Source: Hansfordia pulvinata (lineage: Eukaryota; Ascomycota; Sordariomycetes; Xylariales). Taken from it: a stretch of 64,000 nucleotides of DNA. The stretch lies in the NCBI GenBank assembly GCA_006538405.1, contig BJKQ01000009.1, positions 248,001-312,000 on the forward strand. The letters are read 5' to 3'. The notes under the pieces were generated by a model. It saw only the letters and a program-made list of their open reading frames with translations. It had not been told where the DNA came from and searched no databases. The stretch's first letter is position 1. Each line of letters begins with the position of its first letter. The translations under genes were made by a program, and so were the position numbers. Below are positions 36,713 through 48,118 of the stretch, one piece after another.

Positions 36713-38520
36713 ATGGCAGTCGGAGGACGGCCCCCCGGATCCGACAACACCATGATGACGCCGCCGACACACTTCGCGATGACGCCCGATACGCGGGCGC
36801 ACCTGATCGTCAACAACGCCGTGGCGCTTGTGGTGGTGGTGGTCGTCGCGCTCCGTCTCCAGGCGCGGCGGCTCGGCGCGGGGATGGGCTTGGACGAGTA
36901 AGTCGGCGACAGCCGGGGGAAGAAGAATCAGGATCACGCCGGGTTCTTCTTTTCCAGGGCTTTCAGCCTGCCACCTGACCTACCATGCCAAGGGCGTTGC
37001 AAACTGACAATCCAATGCGCCGAATGTAGTGGGCTCATCGTTCTCGCTACTGTACCGAACCCTTTTCCCCCTTCCTTTGGCTGTCTCGGCTCGGACTGAC
37101 GACGGGCCAGATCATGGCCGTATCTCTGATGGTCATAGAGGGCCTCCTCTGCACCGCTGGGATGGGGTACGACAGCACACCGTCGATGCCCCTGCACGAA
37201 GAACGTGAGCATCCGGTCTCCGATCCGATCGCAGGATCCCCTCACCGGGATCACCAAGACTGACAGGGCTCTCTCGCAGTGGCCGGGAACTTCCCATACA
37301 TCTACCGGGTAAATACAAGAACGACTCGACGACGTCCTCTGAACCCGGTCACGCCACCACTTGGCTGACGAACTGACACTGCCTAACTGACTGGCTGACT
37401 GACTGACGAAACCGCCCGCCGGCAGGCACTGTTCGCCTTTGGGCTCATCTATCTCTGGACGCTGGGCGTCCTGAAGCTCAGCGCGCTGTGCTTCTACAAG
37501 CGCGTCTTCACCGAGGGCCGCGTGCGGGCCTGCACGGCGCTGGCGGCGGGCGCCGTCGCCGCGTGGCTGGCCGCCTTCACGCTGGCCTTCTTCCTGGTTT
37601 GCTCGCCCGCCCCTCTCCAGTGGGAGGGGGAGGAGGAAGGTCGGCGAGGAGGCCGTTGCGGCAGCCACCCCGTGCTGCTGTACGCGGCGCTCATCGTCAC
37701 CAACATCGTCGCCGACCTGGGCGTCATGGCCCTGCACATCTGGAGCGTCTGCCGCCTGCAGATGCGCACGGCCGACAAGCTGGGCCTCGTGGCCTGCTTC
37801 ACTCTCGGCCTGACGTGAGGACCCCCGAGGATCCTCGACGCTTGTGGACAACCCGCTGACAGCTCGAGGGGGGGACAGTTCGACGGTCATGTCCGTGGTT
37901 CGCCTGTGCTACGTGCTCATGACCGACACGGGGAGCAACGTGACGGGGACAAGTAAGTTCGAGGCCCGTGCCCCAAGGACGCAGCGGCATACAGTGTCAC
38001 AGGAGCGTCGAGACTGTTGGATCAGCAACTCTGGTACTGACTCGGACTCTTCTCCATGGCCGCGCGCGCAGTGCCGACCACCGTCTTCCTCTGCGTCTTC
38101 GAGGTCCTCCTGGCCACCCTGTGCATCTGCATCCCCATGCTGAGGCCCTACTACGTCCTGCACAAGACCCGCCGGTCCTCGGCGAGGCTGCCGGGGGAGG
38201 GGGAGGCGGAGAAGCGGACCAGACCCAAGACAGCCACCACCAACAACAACAACAACAACTACGACATCGGGTCGTCGAGGGAGAGGCGGTGGGACGCCCT
38301 GGAGGACCACCCGTACCTGGTGGGCAAGGGCTGGGAGCTGTTTGAGTGCGCGGAGCGGGCGGACGGGGCCGGGAGGAGGAGTCGTGCTGAGGGGGCCGAA
38401 GAGGGCGGCGGCGAAGGCGGCTCGAGGTCGGCCGCCTCGCCGGAGTGCAGGCTCACGCCGGAGCCCCCTCGCAGCCCGCGGATCCTCGTCCAGCACGCCT
38501 GGGAGGTTACGCACGAGTAG
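36713..38520 (+). CDS. Fungal rhodopsin-domain integral membrane protein (Pth11/SAT20-like), one unresolved splice
   Basis: This multi-pass plasma-membrane protein belongs to the seven-helix rhodopsin-domain family found in filamentous fungi, some of which are GPCR-like. Exons are 36713-36897, 37111-37204, 37280-37308, 37426-37814, 37879-37952 and 38072-38520. Visible helices include NNAVALVVVVVVALRLQARR, IMAVSLMVIEGLLCTAGMGY, ALFAFGLIYLWTLGVLKLSA, AAGAVAAWLAAFTLAFFLVC, LLYAALIVTNIVADLGVMAL and VFLCVFEVLLATLCICIPML. The motif LKLSALCFYKRVF is characteristic of the family. Four splices are clean. The first (after GLDE, GTAAGT donor at 36898) leaves phase 2, but the only acceptor before the next helix needs phase 0; the summed exons are one base short. 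A missing base or a true defect is possible. The C-terminal tail is hydrophilic with an Asn6 run. Confidence 0.75.
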
Positions 38521-40161
38521 GAGGTGGGTATGGAGATGGGTGTCAGATACCTCGACGTTCCAGACACCAATCCAGCCTTTTATTGGGAGTATGAACCTTT
38601 GCCTGACTACGCGAACTCCAACCGCTGAGATGGTGAAGCTTAGGTATTCTCTCACAAAGTTTGAGCCCCTGCCCGAGTACCACGTCTCCTATATCGCACG
38701 CCAAAAACCTGAACCTTCCCCCTTAGCCCGTACCCGTGCACCGCCCCGGACGCAAACCCGACCCGCAGCCAAACGAGGCTGACGTCGAGGATGCTCTCGG
38801 CGCTCTTGAGGTCCTCCAGCACCTTCCCGTAGACCTCCCCGTCGTCGCCGGAGTTCTCGAGCGCCTAGCCGTCCTGGATGGCCCGCGCGGTGTTCTCCTT
38901 TGTTCCTGCTGCCTCCGCTGCCGCCGCCTCCGCACTCCCAGCGTAGCACGGGTCCACGAACAGCTCGCGCATCCCCGGGCCCCGGCCTCTATCAACCACT
39001 CAACCGCCGCATCCGCCCGCTTCAAGCCCCGCGCCGGCGTTAATAGAAGCGCCGCCGTGATGTGCTGTGAGCGGGAGGGATGGGGTTGGGAATGAGCAAC
39101 TCGGAGAGGCCCAACGGCTCAGGTGATGGACAGAGCGTGGAAATAAGAAGTACGAGGAGACAAGAGGTGGGAAGCAGGCGGGCCAGGATAAATCTGCCAG
39201 TCCCCGGTATCAGCTGCCATCCATTAATATGCTCACTTTTAGCTGCTGCCTATTTCACTGCTATCTGTGTACGACCCTTTGTTCTAGTATGGTATTGCTT
39301 GCTTGCTTGCTTGCTTGCGTTTACGCGTGCCCGCCCGGACGACCACCTCTTCATCCCTGAGCGTGCTCAACACTTACATTGCCGCTGTTGCAGCGTCTGA
39401 GTTCGCTGCAACGCTTCTCCGCGCTCTGCACCAGCCCCCACGTCGCGAGGCTCCTCGATTTGCTCCGTTTCTGTGCTCCCGACGGCCAGCCTGTAGCCTG
39501 ACCAGAAGAACTCCGGACCAGTAGTGACGGGAGGCAGGGACCGGGGAGAACAGCCGCGTCCATATAGAGTGCAACGCGGCTCAAGGGGCTCCGCGGCGTC
39601 AGGCAGCCGGGCGTGGGTGATGCGAATGTGGTCCGTGGCTGGTTGGTCGTGGCCGATGAGCGCCAGACATGACATGAACAAGACAGACGGGGACGGGGGA
39701 GTCCGATCATCACTTTCCCACACCGGATTCCGAGGCAGCATCGCCGCTGTGCCTGCAACTCTCGTCCACCCCACGCCGGGGGGCATCACATTGTCTGTGC
39801 CTTTTCCCTGGGAAACGCATAATCCGCGTCGTCTGTGCCCCCCCTCGGCGTTTTATCCATCCTTCCCCGTCGTGCCTAATTAGGTATCTTCGTGGCGCTG
39901 TGGTAGTGTTTCCATTTGGTGTCTCCTGGTATTCGGTATGGGCAGTGAACAGTCTCGTCCGGCTCCCTTTCGTTTTGAGCCATAGAGCGCCTCGTCATGT
40001 TATGCTGACCAGTCTGAGACCACTGACGGCGCCCGTTCATGTCTCCCACTTCACTCCATCGTTTCCACATGCGTTTCCTCATCTTCTCTTTATTTCTTTT
40101 TCTGGCTGATTCTCGTTGCTTCAAACTCTTCCACTTTCCCCCCCCGTCTCCGCTCTCCCTC
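38521..40161. other. Intergenic region containing a possible gene relic
   Basis: This 1.6-kb region holds the relic described separately at 38701-39040 and a (CTTG)5 tract at about 39297-39317. The rest, to the end of the secreted-protein gene, has no supportable gene. Confidence 0.45.
38701..39040 (-). pseudogene. Possible decayed gene fragment
   Basis: Read on the minus strand, this stretch gives protein-like sequence broken in two ways. LKRADAAVEWLIEAGAR, which resembles an ankyrin-type helix, shifts frame into RELFVDPCYAGSAEAAAAEA and TKENTARAIQDG, followed by a TAG stop and then, in the same frame, ALENSGDDGEVYGKVLEDL and KSAESILDVSLVWLRVGF. A TGG to TAG change would explain the stop. 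GC content and codon pattern are coding-like compared with the surroundings. I cannot name the parent gene, and chance coding-like sequence is not excluded. Confidence 0.35.
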
Positions 40162-40887
40162 TCACTGCCAATTCCTCACGCACCACGGCGTGTGCAGCGC
40201 CTGGTCCCGGGTCCAGGAGGCCCCCGCGTCGAGCGGCGGCAGCTTCGCGCATATGGCCTCGAGCCGGACCTCGGCGCACTGCGGCCCCGAGGGCGCGCGC
40301 TGCCCCTGCCGCGTGTAGCGCAGGGCCGCGACGGCGCCGAGGCGCGCCACTGGCTCCCGGCACACGGAGAACGTGCCCGCCCCGGGCGCCGCCAGGTACG
40401 GCCGCACGTTGAGCCCCGTCGTCGACCGGTTGACGTCGAAGGTGACGTGGCCGCCTCCGCCTCCGCCGGTGCCCTCGCTGGTGCTGTTGGTGTTGCTCGC
40501 CGCCGCCGCCGCCGTGGAGTACCCGTATCCTCGCGGCTGCTCCTGCTCCTGCTCTGGTGCCGGCGGGGGAAGCGTCAGGTGGATCGGGTACACGGACCCG
40601 ACGTCGGCCGTGATGGTCCCCTCGTCCTCGTCCTCGCCGCCCGCGCCGCCGGTGCCGTTGACGTAGAAGGCCGTCTGCGTCCGCGAGACGACCGCCGCGT
40701 ACACGCCCTGGCCGACGCGCTGGTAGCCCAGGAACTGGCCCGCGACCGGCGGGTCGACGTCGCGCCCGCCCTGCACCTCGACGCGCAGGAAGAAGCCGTC
40801 GTAGATGACCGTGGAGTTGTCCGCGGGCGCGGCGCGCGCCAGCAGCAGCGCGGGCACCAGCGCCGCGGCGGTCGAGGCGAATCTCAT
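40162..40887 (-). CDS. Secreted protein, 241 aa, unknown function
   Basis: A single-exon gene starting at the ATG at 40887-40885. A signal peptide (MRFASTAAALVPALLLARAAPA) leads to a mature chain with four cysteines (CREP, CAEV, CAKL, CVRN), enough for two disulfides, and several N-glycosylation sequons (NST, NGT, NRS). The segment YDGFFLRVEVQGG resembles a compact beta-sheet start. A low-complexity Pro/Glu/Gln and Ala/Ser/Gly stretch interrupts the middle (about residues 108-148). The last cysteine is five residues from the end. The C/T-rich sequence on the minus strand upstream fits a leader. I do not recognise a family. It is probably exported to the wall or medium. Confidence 0.75.
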   Translation of the reverse strand: MRFASTAAALVPALLLARAAPADNSTVIYDGFFLRVEVQGGRDVDPPVAGQFLGYQRVGQGVYAAVVSRTQTAFYVNGTGGAGGEDEDEGTITADVGSVYPIHLTLPPPAPEQEQEQPRGYGYSTAAAAASNTNSTSEGTGGGGGGHVTFDVNRSTTGLNVRPYLAAPGAGTFSVCREPVARLGAVAALRYTRQGQRAPSGPQCAEVRLEAICAKLPPLDAGASWTRDQALHTPWCVRNWQ

Positions 40888-43039
40888 CTTTTTCTTTTCT
40901 TATTCTTCTTCTTCTTCTTTTCTCGGTAGGTCACTTCCGTCACTGAGGTATCAGTTGGTTATTGCTTGTCGGGCACAAGCTGCGTTCCAGGATTAAATTG
41001 AGTCTTTTTTTTTGGCGGACTTGAAAGCAATCGTGTTGGTTGAGGTGTGAGACCACTGGTTTACCCGCGAGGCAGGGCGTGGTCGCTTTTCTATGTCTTC
41101 TTCAGCCCGTACTTGCAGGCATCGACTGGGCGGGACCGGCCGCTTCTGCCCTGTTTTTTTTTTCTTGCTTCTCCCTCTTTCCAGGCTCTTTCGCCATCGT
41201 CAGCCAGGGTGGCCATTCTCGCCAACGCCTCCCGTCCGCACGAGTATGACAGGGATGACCATGGGGCCATCTTGGCGGCATCTGCCGTAAGCGCAGAGCA
41301 CGGTTTCACGGATTCACCAAGCCAATGCGTCTCCCGTTGATCGTTCCACGCCAGCATGTTCGGTAGCTTGGACGATGTGGTAAAGAGAGAGAGAAACAAA
41401 AAAAAAAGGACAAAAAGAAAAAGACTCGGCATCTGGCATGGTCAAGCTTTCGGAGGCTTGGCGTGGCCACTCTCGCCGCCCTTTCGCCACCCGGTAGGAC
41501 AGGCCAGACGAGCATCAGGCAGCAGTACTGCGTCCGCACAGGGTGACGCGGCCGGCCCCCGGCGAGCAGCAAAATCATGTATAACATGAATGGCTTGATC
41601 GGGTCCCCGGTCGGCTCACGGGTCACGGAGCCAACGCTCTGTCCACCTCGCTCGCGTCTTACGTGTGCGAGATCGCCAGCGGGAATCGAAACCCGCGCTC
41701 GATTCCATGTAAACCGACTCACGCGCGACTCGTGGCCGGCACATCGACGAGACGGCCTGCACTCCGCCGTGTGCCATGTTGTGTCGCTGTCGACTTGCAG
41801 CACCCGATGACAGTGAGGAGCCCGATCAAGTTGGACAGGCCTGCAAGTGAACGCTGCCAACCCATGAACTGCACTATTCTACGTGACCATTTCTCAATGA
41901 GCAGTTCCACGGACGCTGGTCAATCAACGAGGCCTCGGCAGGAATGCTAGGAAGGAAGCAGAAACAATGCCACCACTGCACCGAGGTCGATAGATTCCAC
42001 TGCAGCCGCCCCGGTACGCATCGCTCTCTGCATCGGCAACGCCCCTCGTCCAACATAGCCACCCAGCTCAAGTGCCGTATAGCGTCGACGACTTTTGGAA
42101 TGTTGCAGAGGCGTAGGGTAGTCGCCAGTCGCAGCAGACCATTGCTGACAGCGTGACCTCGGAGGTGACTTTGTTGGTGTGGGCTTGCCGTCGACGCGTG
42201 CAGTCAACCCGTGGGCTTGCCAGCGAGCTTCTCACGTCTCTTGCCTCCACTAGCCATATACGCGGCTGCTGTCGCGACTGTCGGCCAGAGACTCTTTCCG
42301 GGACCACAGACCCTGGCCAACCGGGGGATTCAACAGAGTCGCAGTGCTGTGGTCGGCCTCAATAACGACAGCCGCATCCACTTCGCGACAACCGTCACAA
42401 CAACCCTCCCTAGCCCGTCAACTCACCCACGAACTCCGGAGCTATTTCCACGTCTGAAGCGGTTGGGATAACCTCCTTCTGGTGGAAGAAAGCCACCCGT
42501 TGTGGCGGGCTGTGTACGGCGCCTCATCCACTCCCTGCTGTTGGTCTCTTGCCGCATGGTCCAGCCAAGCAGGGGAGACTCTTCAGACCCCACCCCCGCA
42601 GCGGCGCGATAGCCCGACAAGAAAGCAGCTCGTTCATGGGCTCGCAATTCTCACCTTAGACAAGCGCCCTGATCGTTGAGTCCGGAGTCAATGTGTCCTG
42701 CCAACCCGAGTAGGTTACCTAGTTAACTGCTTACTTACCTAAATTGTGCCAGCTCCTTGGGCGCCTACCATGCCGAACAAACGGTATACCTGTTGGGGTT
42801 TCTCAATCGGATGATTTTGAATGCTTTTCTAGAGGGGTCGATTCGAGGCAGTAGCAAAGAAACTCGCCTTTCCTGCTACCGTCCGTCGCGTTGCCTACCT
42901 AACGCGGCTTCCATTTCACGGCAGTCTACTCCCGCGCTGCCACTTAACACATTAAATGAGCATTATTATAATCGAGGTGTTAAGTACATTGTGCTGCGCT
43001 TTATTGACCAAAAAAAAAAAAAAATTCTGAGCATAATGC

Positions 43040-43333
43040 CCTTAAAGCCCGTCGGTCCTTTACTGCTTTTGTCGACGACGCCGCCGCCGACGAACGGGTC
43101 ATCCCAACTGCTTGTGCGGCGGCGCCGGACGCGCCCACGACCTCTGGAGCGGCGAGCAAGAGGGAATTTGCACGGATGGCGCGCGCGTTGCAGAAGGCTC
43201 CGCGAACATCGAGCGCGCGATCTCGCTGTTCGCGACAGACGCGCTTGCATTCATTGCCAAGCAAGGCCTCAAGCCTGTTTCGAACCCGGAGAGGATTGGC
43301 TTGCCGTCGCCTAATCTTGGGGCACATGCCTAG
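43040..43333 (+). pseudogene. Possible coding relic with frame change
   Basis: Two frames look protein-like in succession. The first reads ARRSFTAFVDDAAADERV and then Ala/Pro/Thr-rich sequence to KREFARM; the second, overlapping, reads DGARVAEGSANIERAISLFA, then TDALAFIAKQGLKPVSNPE to a TAG at 43331. There is no upstream ATG with a reasonable leader, and a poly-A run (about 43010-43023) precedes it. The parent is unknown, and the region may be chance open sequence. Confidence 0.25.
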
Positions 43334-44195
43334 TACTGTCCCCAGAGACAAGTCGACTCTGCGTCCCACCGAGTCAGTGGGTGATTGCTGCAGCAAAGGC
43401 AACTCCCGGTCTACCTCGAGCGACAGCATCTTGCGACACAACCTTGCGCAATGCAGTCATGTCGGTGTCCGCCACGAGACTCGGGGTCCCCTACGCTGCG
43501 CAGCGGTCTTCTCTCCGAGTAGATCAGCTTCGCCCGGTCAAGATGGCTTGGATCGTCCGGGGAATGGAAGATTTGTGCCACGGCAGCATGTCAGCTCCGG
43601 TCGAGAGAAGCAGAACCAAACCCCGACGATCGGAGTTTTTCTTATTTTCTCTTTTTCTTCTTCTTCTTCTTCTTCTCCTCTTTCAAGGCAGTCGCCGAAT
43701 CCTCGCCAGGACGGCCCCGCCGACGGGGAAGTCGCTGGATGTTGGCGGAGCGGAGACTGACCTGGCTCCTGCGGCCCAAAGGTCGGTTGTTGCGTGACGA
43801 TGCATTCCAGGTGGCAAATGGCCCGCTGCTCCTTGTGACAGTGCAATCGGGAACCCTGGCTCCGGAGCTGGCTCGGGGTCTGGCTTTGCCATCCGCGGAT
43901 TGCTTTGGGAACCACTCGAGTTGGCCGCCGTCGCCCGCCGTCAGTGAGTGATTGAGTGACTGGGTGCACGAACAGAGGGTCTCGTGCGCAGCCACATACT
44001 TGGATCCATTTCCGCAAAGGGCATCAGCCGCCCGTACTTTATGATGGTTGACAGGTACATGCCTACCTCTCTGTCGGACTTGGCGCGGCGCGATGGCGAC
44101 ACAGCAATCAGCTCCCGGGGCCAACGCCGGGTATCGCACAGGCCAGGGCCGAAGCGTACCTGATGTAGGTACATACCCATGGCGTGTAGTAGTAT

Positions 44196-44221
44196 CAGGC
44201 AGGCAGGCAGGCAGGCAGGCA
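44196..44221. repeat. (AGGC)n tetranucleotide microsatellite
   Basis: About six to seven tandem AGGC units follow AGTATC and end before AGATGATGG. Confidence 0.85.
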
Positions 44222-45227
44222 GATGATGGATGTGCATTCACGATGGCTGGAGGCGAGCACGCACATTACTTCCCTTGTCCGCAGAAGAGTACGTGGGTGG
44301 AAAGCTTCGTCACGACATCCAGTGGCGTATGCGTGCCCGCGCAATGGGGACGTCAATCGCCAGCTGACAGCGCGAAAGGAACGGGGCGGCTCCAGTCAGG
44401 CGAGGCTTGCCCGCCAGCCCGCGTCCAGTGAGGCCGATCGAAGAGGTTCGTTCCCACGTAGGTCCAGCGCCCAGCAGGATTCCCCAGAGGATCGCAGCAG
44501 GAGGAGGCGGCGCGGACCCAAGTGGCCAAACACACCACAGCCTGGTCGTCATTATAGCACACACACACCCACACACCCACATGAATGTATGTACGCACAA
44601 CTTGCTACCTAAAGAGGTAGGTTCCTAACACGCATGCCTGCTTGAACAACGCCACGCACCCACAGAGACGTGCCCCTCTCAGCCCGCGCCAGGCTGGCGT
44701 TGCGAGACTGCCGGCTCCTTCGCGACGACTGCCCTCTAACTTCGTGGCCGATGAGGGCCGGGCGGCTGACCCAGGGATTGCGCACCCACGGTGGCCAATG
44801 GCCACCGGATCGGCGCAACGACCGCACATTGCCTCTGGTGATGGAATCCCATGCCAGAGCGCGAGCGTCGCCACATCGGCCTGAGCGGCATCACGTCCCT
44901 CTGGTACGCAAGACGAGCTGCTCACTCCCGAGGGCGATGCTGATACTTAAGAAAATGCGCGGCCGGCTTTCCAGAAGAGAAGGTCTTGGTCCCTCACTTC
45001 TCCTGCATCGCCGTTTCTCCTTCAACTACTCTGGATATCAACCATCCAAGCCTGACCGTCTTTCAGTCACACTTATAGTCACTCTCTGAATACCTTGCCT
45101 AGAAGCTGCCGACGCTCCTTTCCCAAGGTCCCGCCTGTTACATTATAACGCTTTCCTTTGAGACATTAGATACCTACCCGTCGAGCACCAAGTCCTTCAC
45201 ACTCGTCCAGGAACCCACATATCCAAG

Positions 45228-45625
45228 ATGCGCGCCTCTACCGTCACCCTGGCCCTGGGCCTTACTTCCATGGTGGCCGCAGCGCCGCTGACCGCTGACA
45301 TGGGGGCGACCACTGGCGCCGCAGCTCATGTGTGAGTACCACCTCTTCAACCACCCCCACCCATCCCATCCATCGCATTACTGCTGTCGCGAAAAGGCCG
45401 AACTGACAATCTCGTAGCAAACGTATTCACATCCCTATCATCAGCGACCTGTTTGGCTCCGACGACGATTCCACCACCACCACCACCGACCCGACCAACA
45501 CCAACCCGACCACTGGCGACGGGACCGGGTCTGACTTGGAGTCCGGGTCTGGCGATGGGACTGGGTCGAGCAGCAGCAGCGGCGGCGGCGGCGGTCTTCT
45601 AAGTATGTTCGGCCTCGGCCGCTGA
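45228..45625 (+). CDS. Small secreted Thr/Gly/Asp-rich protein with a Kex2-type site (103 aa)
   Basis: Exon 1 is 45228-45331 and exon 2 is 45418-45625. The 86-nt intron has a GTGAGT donor, AACTGAC branch site and GTAG acceptor in phase 2. The product starts with a signal peptide (MRASTVTLALGLTSMVAAAP). A short propeptide ends in HVKR, a Kex2-type dibasic site, giving a mature chain IHIPIISDLFGSDDDS, a Thr/Asn/Pro/Gly/Asp/Ser-rich linker and the tail LLSMFGLGR. It has no cysteine. The C/T-rich sequence just upstream and the ATCCAAG context before the ATG fit a well-expressed fungal gene. The mature peptide's amphipathic ends joined by a flexible linker suggest a surface or peptide-like product; I do not recognise the family. 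Confidence 0.75.
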
Positions 45626-47161
45626 AGCAAAGGAGAGAAATGAAAAAAAAAGCAAAGCGGAGAGTTAACAGCTCACTGCGGCGCGGCCCACCGGGACAGG
45701 TCCCCGGGACCCCCGGCAAGCGGTGTCCGGATTTCTTTTTCCACACGCACATCTGGCTTGCGGCTACTGAGACCGGAAATACAAAAGAAAGAGAGAAAAA
45801 AAAACCATACGGAGATTGCTTCTGTATGCATATAGTAGTGGCGACGACGACGACGACGACTACAACAACAAGACTCGACAAAGAAGGGAGGGTCTCATCT
45901 CTTTCTTTTTACCCTTACGAATTCTTCTTCATATCTAACTTCAACACATACCGTTGAGCAAGGCGTTGGTTGCAGTTGGTTTGGTTGTATTGCTACACAA
46001 ATTTCGCCGGGCGGAAGGGGAAACTTACTGGGTTTCAGGGATTTGTACCGGAGTTTCCTATGTCTGAATTTCTTCTTTACTCTATCTACAGTACATATCT
46101 ATCACACAATGTACCAACATGAGCACACGGTCAAAATCTACCGCTTCGAACTTTGAAAGCATTCGTGACACCCCAGCCACGCGCAGATTAAGCGATATCG
46201 TCGTGGATGTCGCCCTTCTTGGACAGGCTTGCCCACCCACTTGTCCTGTTGGGCGGCATACTTGTCAGCGATAACGTGCGCGAGAGTGCGCGAGTGCGTG
46301 CGCGTTCACTGTGGCGAGGAGGAACGGGGGTTGCCGCGCGGGGACCGGAAAGGGGCGGCTATCCGAGATCCTGCAGGACGCAAGGCAGCTTGTCAGAGGC
46401 GACAGCCGGGACTCTGTTAGGTTACGAGCAGGTAGGTAGATAGGCTTGGGGCCTTTTTGCCGCTTCCTATGCCGAGAGCTTCCCATCCCAACCAGGATCG
46501 GACTCTCCGCGCGCGACCAACAAATCGCCGAGCGGGCACGAGCCGCGCTATGGCCGTGGATTACCACGCGCGAGAACTCGTGGCGGCATGTGCGCACATG
46601 CAGTAGAGCCCTTTCTCTGTACTCTGACCTTCTTCTACCACCCTCGAAAGCGGAAATGTGCAGATAGAGCCACCGCTGCCACAAAGCGCTGGCAGGAGCG
46701 TCGTCGATGTCTCTGCCTGAACGGTATCGGAGTGTCGCATTGTCGCCTCAAGGTCAGGGAGCCGAGTGTCCACTGCTGTGAGGCTGAGCTCTCGACGGGG
46801 CGTCGTGATAGATATTGGCTGATAGGATGCGACGACAGTAGCAGCGTCGCCCCCCAGAGTCGCGAGCCGCATACTCAAGGCCCTGAGTCTCAGGGGTCCG
46901 GCTTGGACAAAGCATCCCCGCGCTCGCGCTCTCGGCTTGACTGGCCTCGCTGGCAACCACTAAACAAAAATAAACCGTCAACGCGGACATACACGGATAC
47001 GTGGTATCATTCGTCGGACACGCCGGTCTATCTCTACTCTATCAGTCGTCCCTCTTAAAAAGTCCCATCGTCTCCCGTGCCTGCCTGTCTGCCTGTCGGT
47101 CTGTCGGTCGGTCTGCCGGGTATCACATTTATCCATTTCCCTTTATTCCTCTTCCATGGCC
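45626..47161. other. Intergenic region
   Basis: The first 0.5 kb is A/T-richer and carries a (GAC)n run (45841-45860); it probably includes the 3' UTR of the secreted gene. The remainder to the phosphatase 3' end has no supportable gene, only short overlapping ORFs on both strands. Confidence 0.45.
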
Positions 47162-48118
47162 TCACGCCAACTTGCTGCTGGCCGCCAGCGCGGCCCGCTC
47201 CCTCTGCCGCTCCTTCTCCACCTCGACCATGGCGGCGCAGAACACCTCCTGCAGCCGGCGCTGCTCCGTCTCACCCGGCGGCGCCGCGTCGCACCGCCTG
47301 CGCTCCAGGCTCGCCTGCGTCTCCCGCAGCGGCGCCTCCGCGTCGTCCCCGTGCAGGTCCCGGAACTGGTACGAGCGCAGCTCCGTGTTCTTCCACCCAG
47401 TGCCTGGCGGGTGTGTGTGTGTGTAAGGTTGTGTGTCAGCTCAGTGCAATTCATCATGTGAAACTTCCCCAACTCGCGTGGGATCTCCCCTTCTTCCTCT
47501 CCGACGTCCCTATCCGAGGGGCACGGGGATTAAAAAAAAAAAGAACATACCTTGTCCCTTGCCGGCACCGACCCAGTCCTGCGTCAGGAAGTGCAGGATG
47601 CCGCCGTGCGTGACGAGCACGATCTGCGCGTCGTCGTCGCCGGCGCCGCGCGCCAGGTCGCGCAGGAACACGCGCGCCTCGCGCGCCCGCTCGACCAGCC
47701 GCGCCGGGTCCGGGTGCCACTTGCTGCCGGGCGACTTGTCGTTCCAGCCGTCGCCGAGCAGGCGCAGGTCCACGACGACGCCGCCGCGGGGGGCGCCGAA
47801 CTCGGCCTCGAGCTCGGCCGGGTCGGACCCCACGTCGCAGGGCTGCGTCGAGGTCTCCTGGGCGGCGGGCAGGGCGACGACCCGGCCCAGGCGCTCGGCG
47901 GCCGGCGCGAACGAGAGCAGGCACGTGTGCAGGGTCCGGCGGATGGGGCTGGCGACCAGGTGGGTGACGTCCCCGTGGTCGAACGGGACGCTGTCGCGGA
48001 GGGCCCGGCACTGCTCCTCGCCCAGCGGCGTCAGGTCCGGGTCCCGCAGCTGCTCGTTCTCGTGGCTCAGGTTGTGGTAGCCCTGCGCGTGGCGGACCAG
48101 GTGAATGATGGGGGCCAT
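47162..48118 (-). CDS. Histidine phosphatase superfamily (phosphoglycerate mutase-like) protein
   Basis: A branch-1 histidine phosphatase of the PGAM-like group, cytosolic by lack of a signal. The phosphohistidine motif is at the N-terminus (IIHLVRHAQGYHN) and the second catalytic His is in VLVTHGGILHFL; DLTPLGEEQC and VASPIRRTLHTC are family motifs. Exon 1 is 48118-47551 and exon 2 is 47403-47162. The 147-nt intron has a GTATGT donor and GCCAG acceptor, phase 1. The splice reads AGKGQGTGWKNTELRSYQF, matching the conserved GTGW-NTE-RSY ending of these fungal proteins. The C-terminus is an Arg/Glu-rich helix (EVEKERQRERAALAASKLA). Length is 269 residues. Substrate cannot be told from sequence. 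Confidence 0.92.

Larger units (their letters stand above)
40888..45227. other. Gene-poor intergenic region
   Basis: Over 4.3 kb I find no complete gene. Contents are T-rich and A-rich runs (41154-41162, 41398-41408, 43009-43023), a (AGGC)n microsatellite at about 44196-44221, several TAGGTA/TACCTA sites, and a possible gene relic at 43040-43333. A tRNA T-arm-like hairpin near 41680 lacks the rest of a tRNA. The last 250 bases are the C/T-rich promoter side of the secreted gene. Confidence 0.45.

Noticed and set aside
41640..41720. tRNA T-arm-like hairpin (CGGGTTTCGATTCCCG on the minus strand)
   Set aside because: The loop is one base too long, no complementary 7-bp acceptor stem or A-box is found at the right distance, and no anticodon arm is visible.
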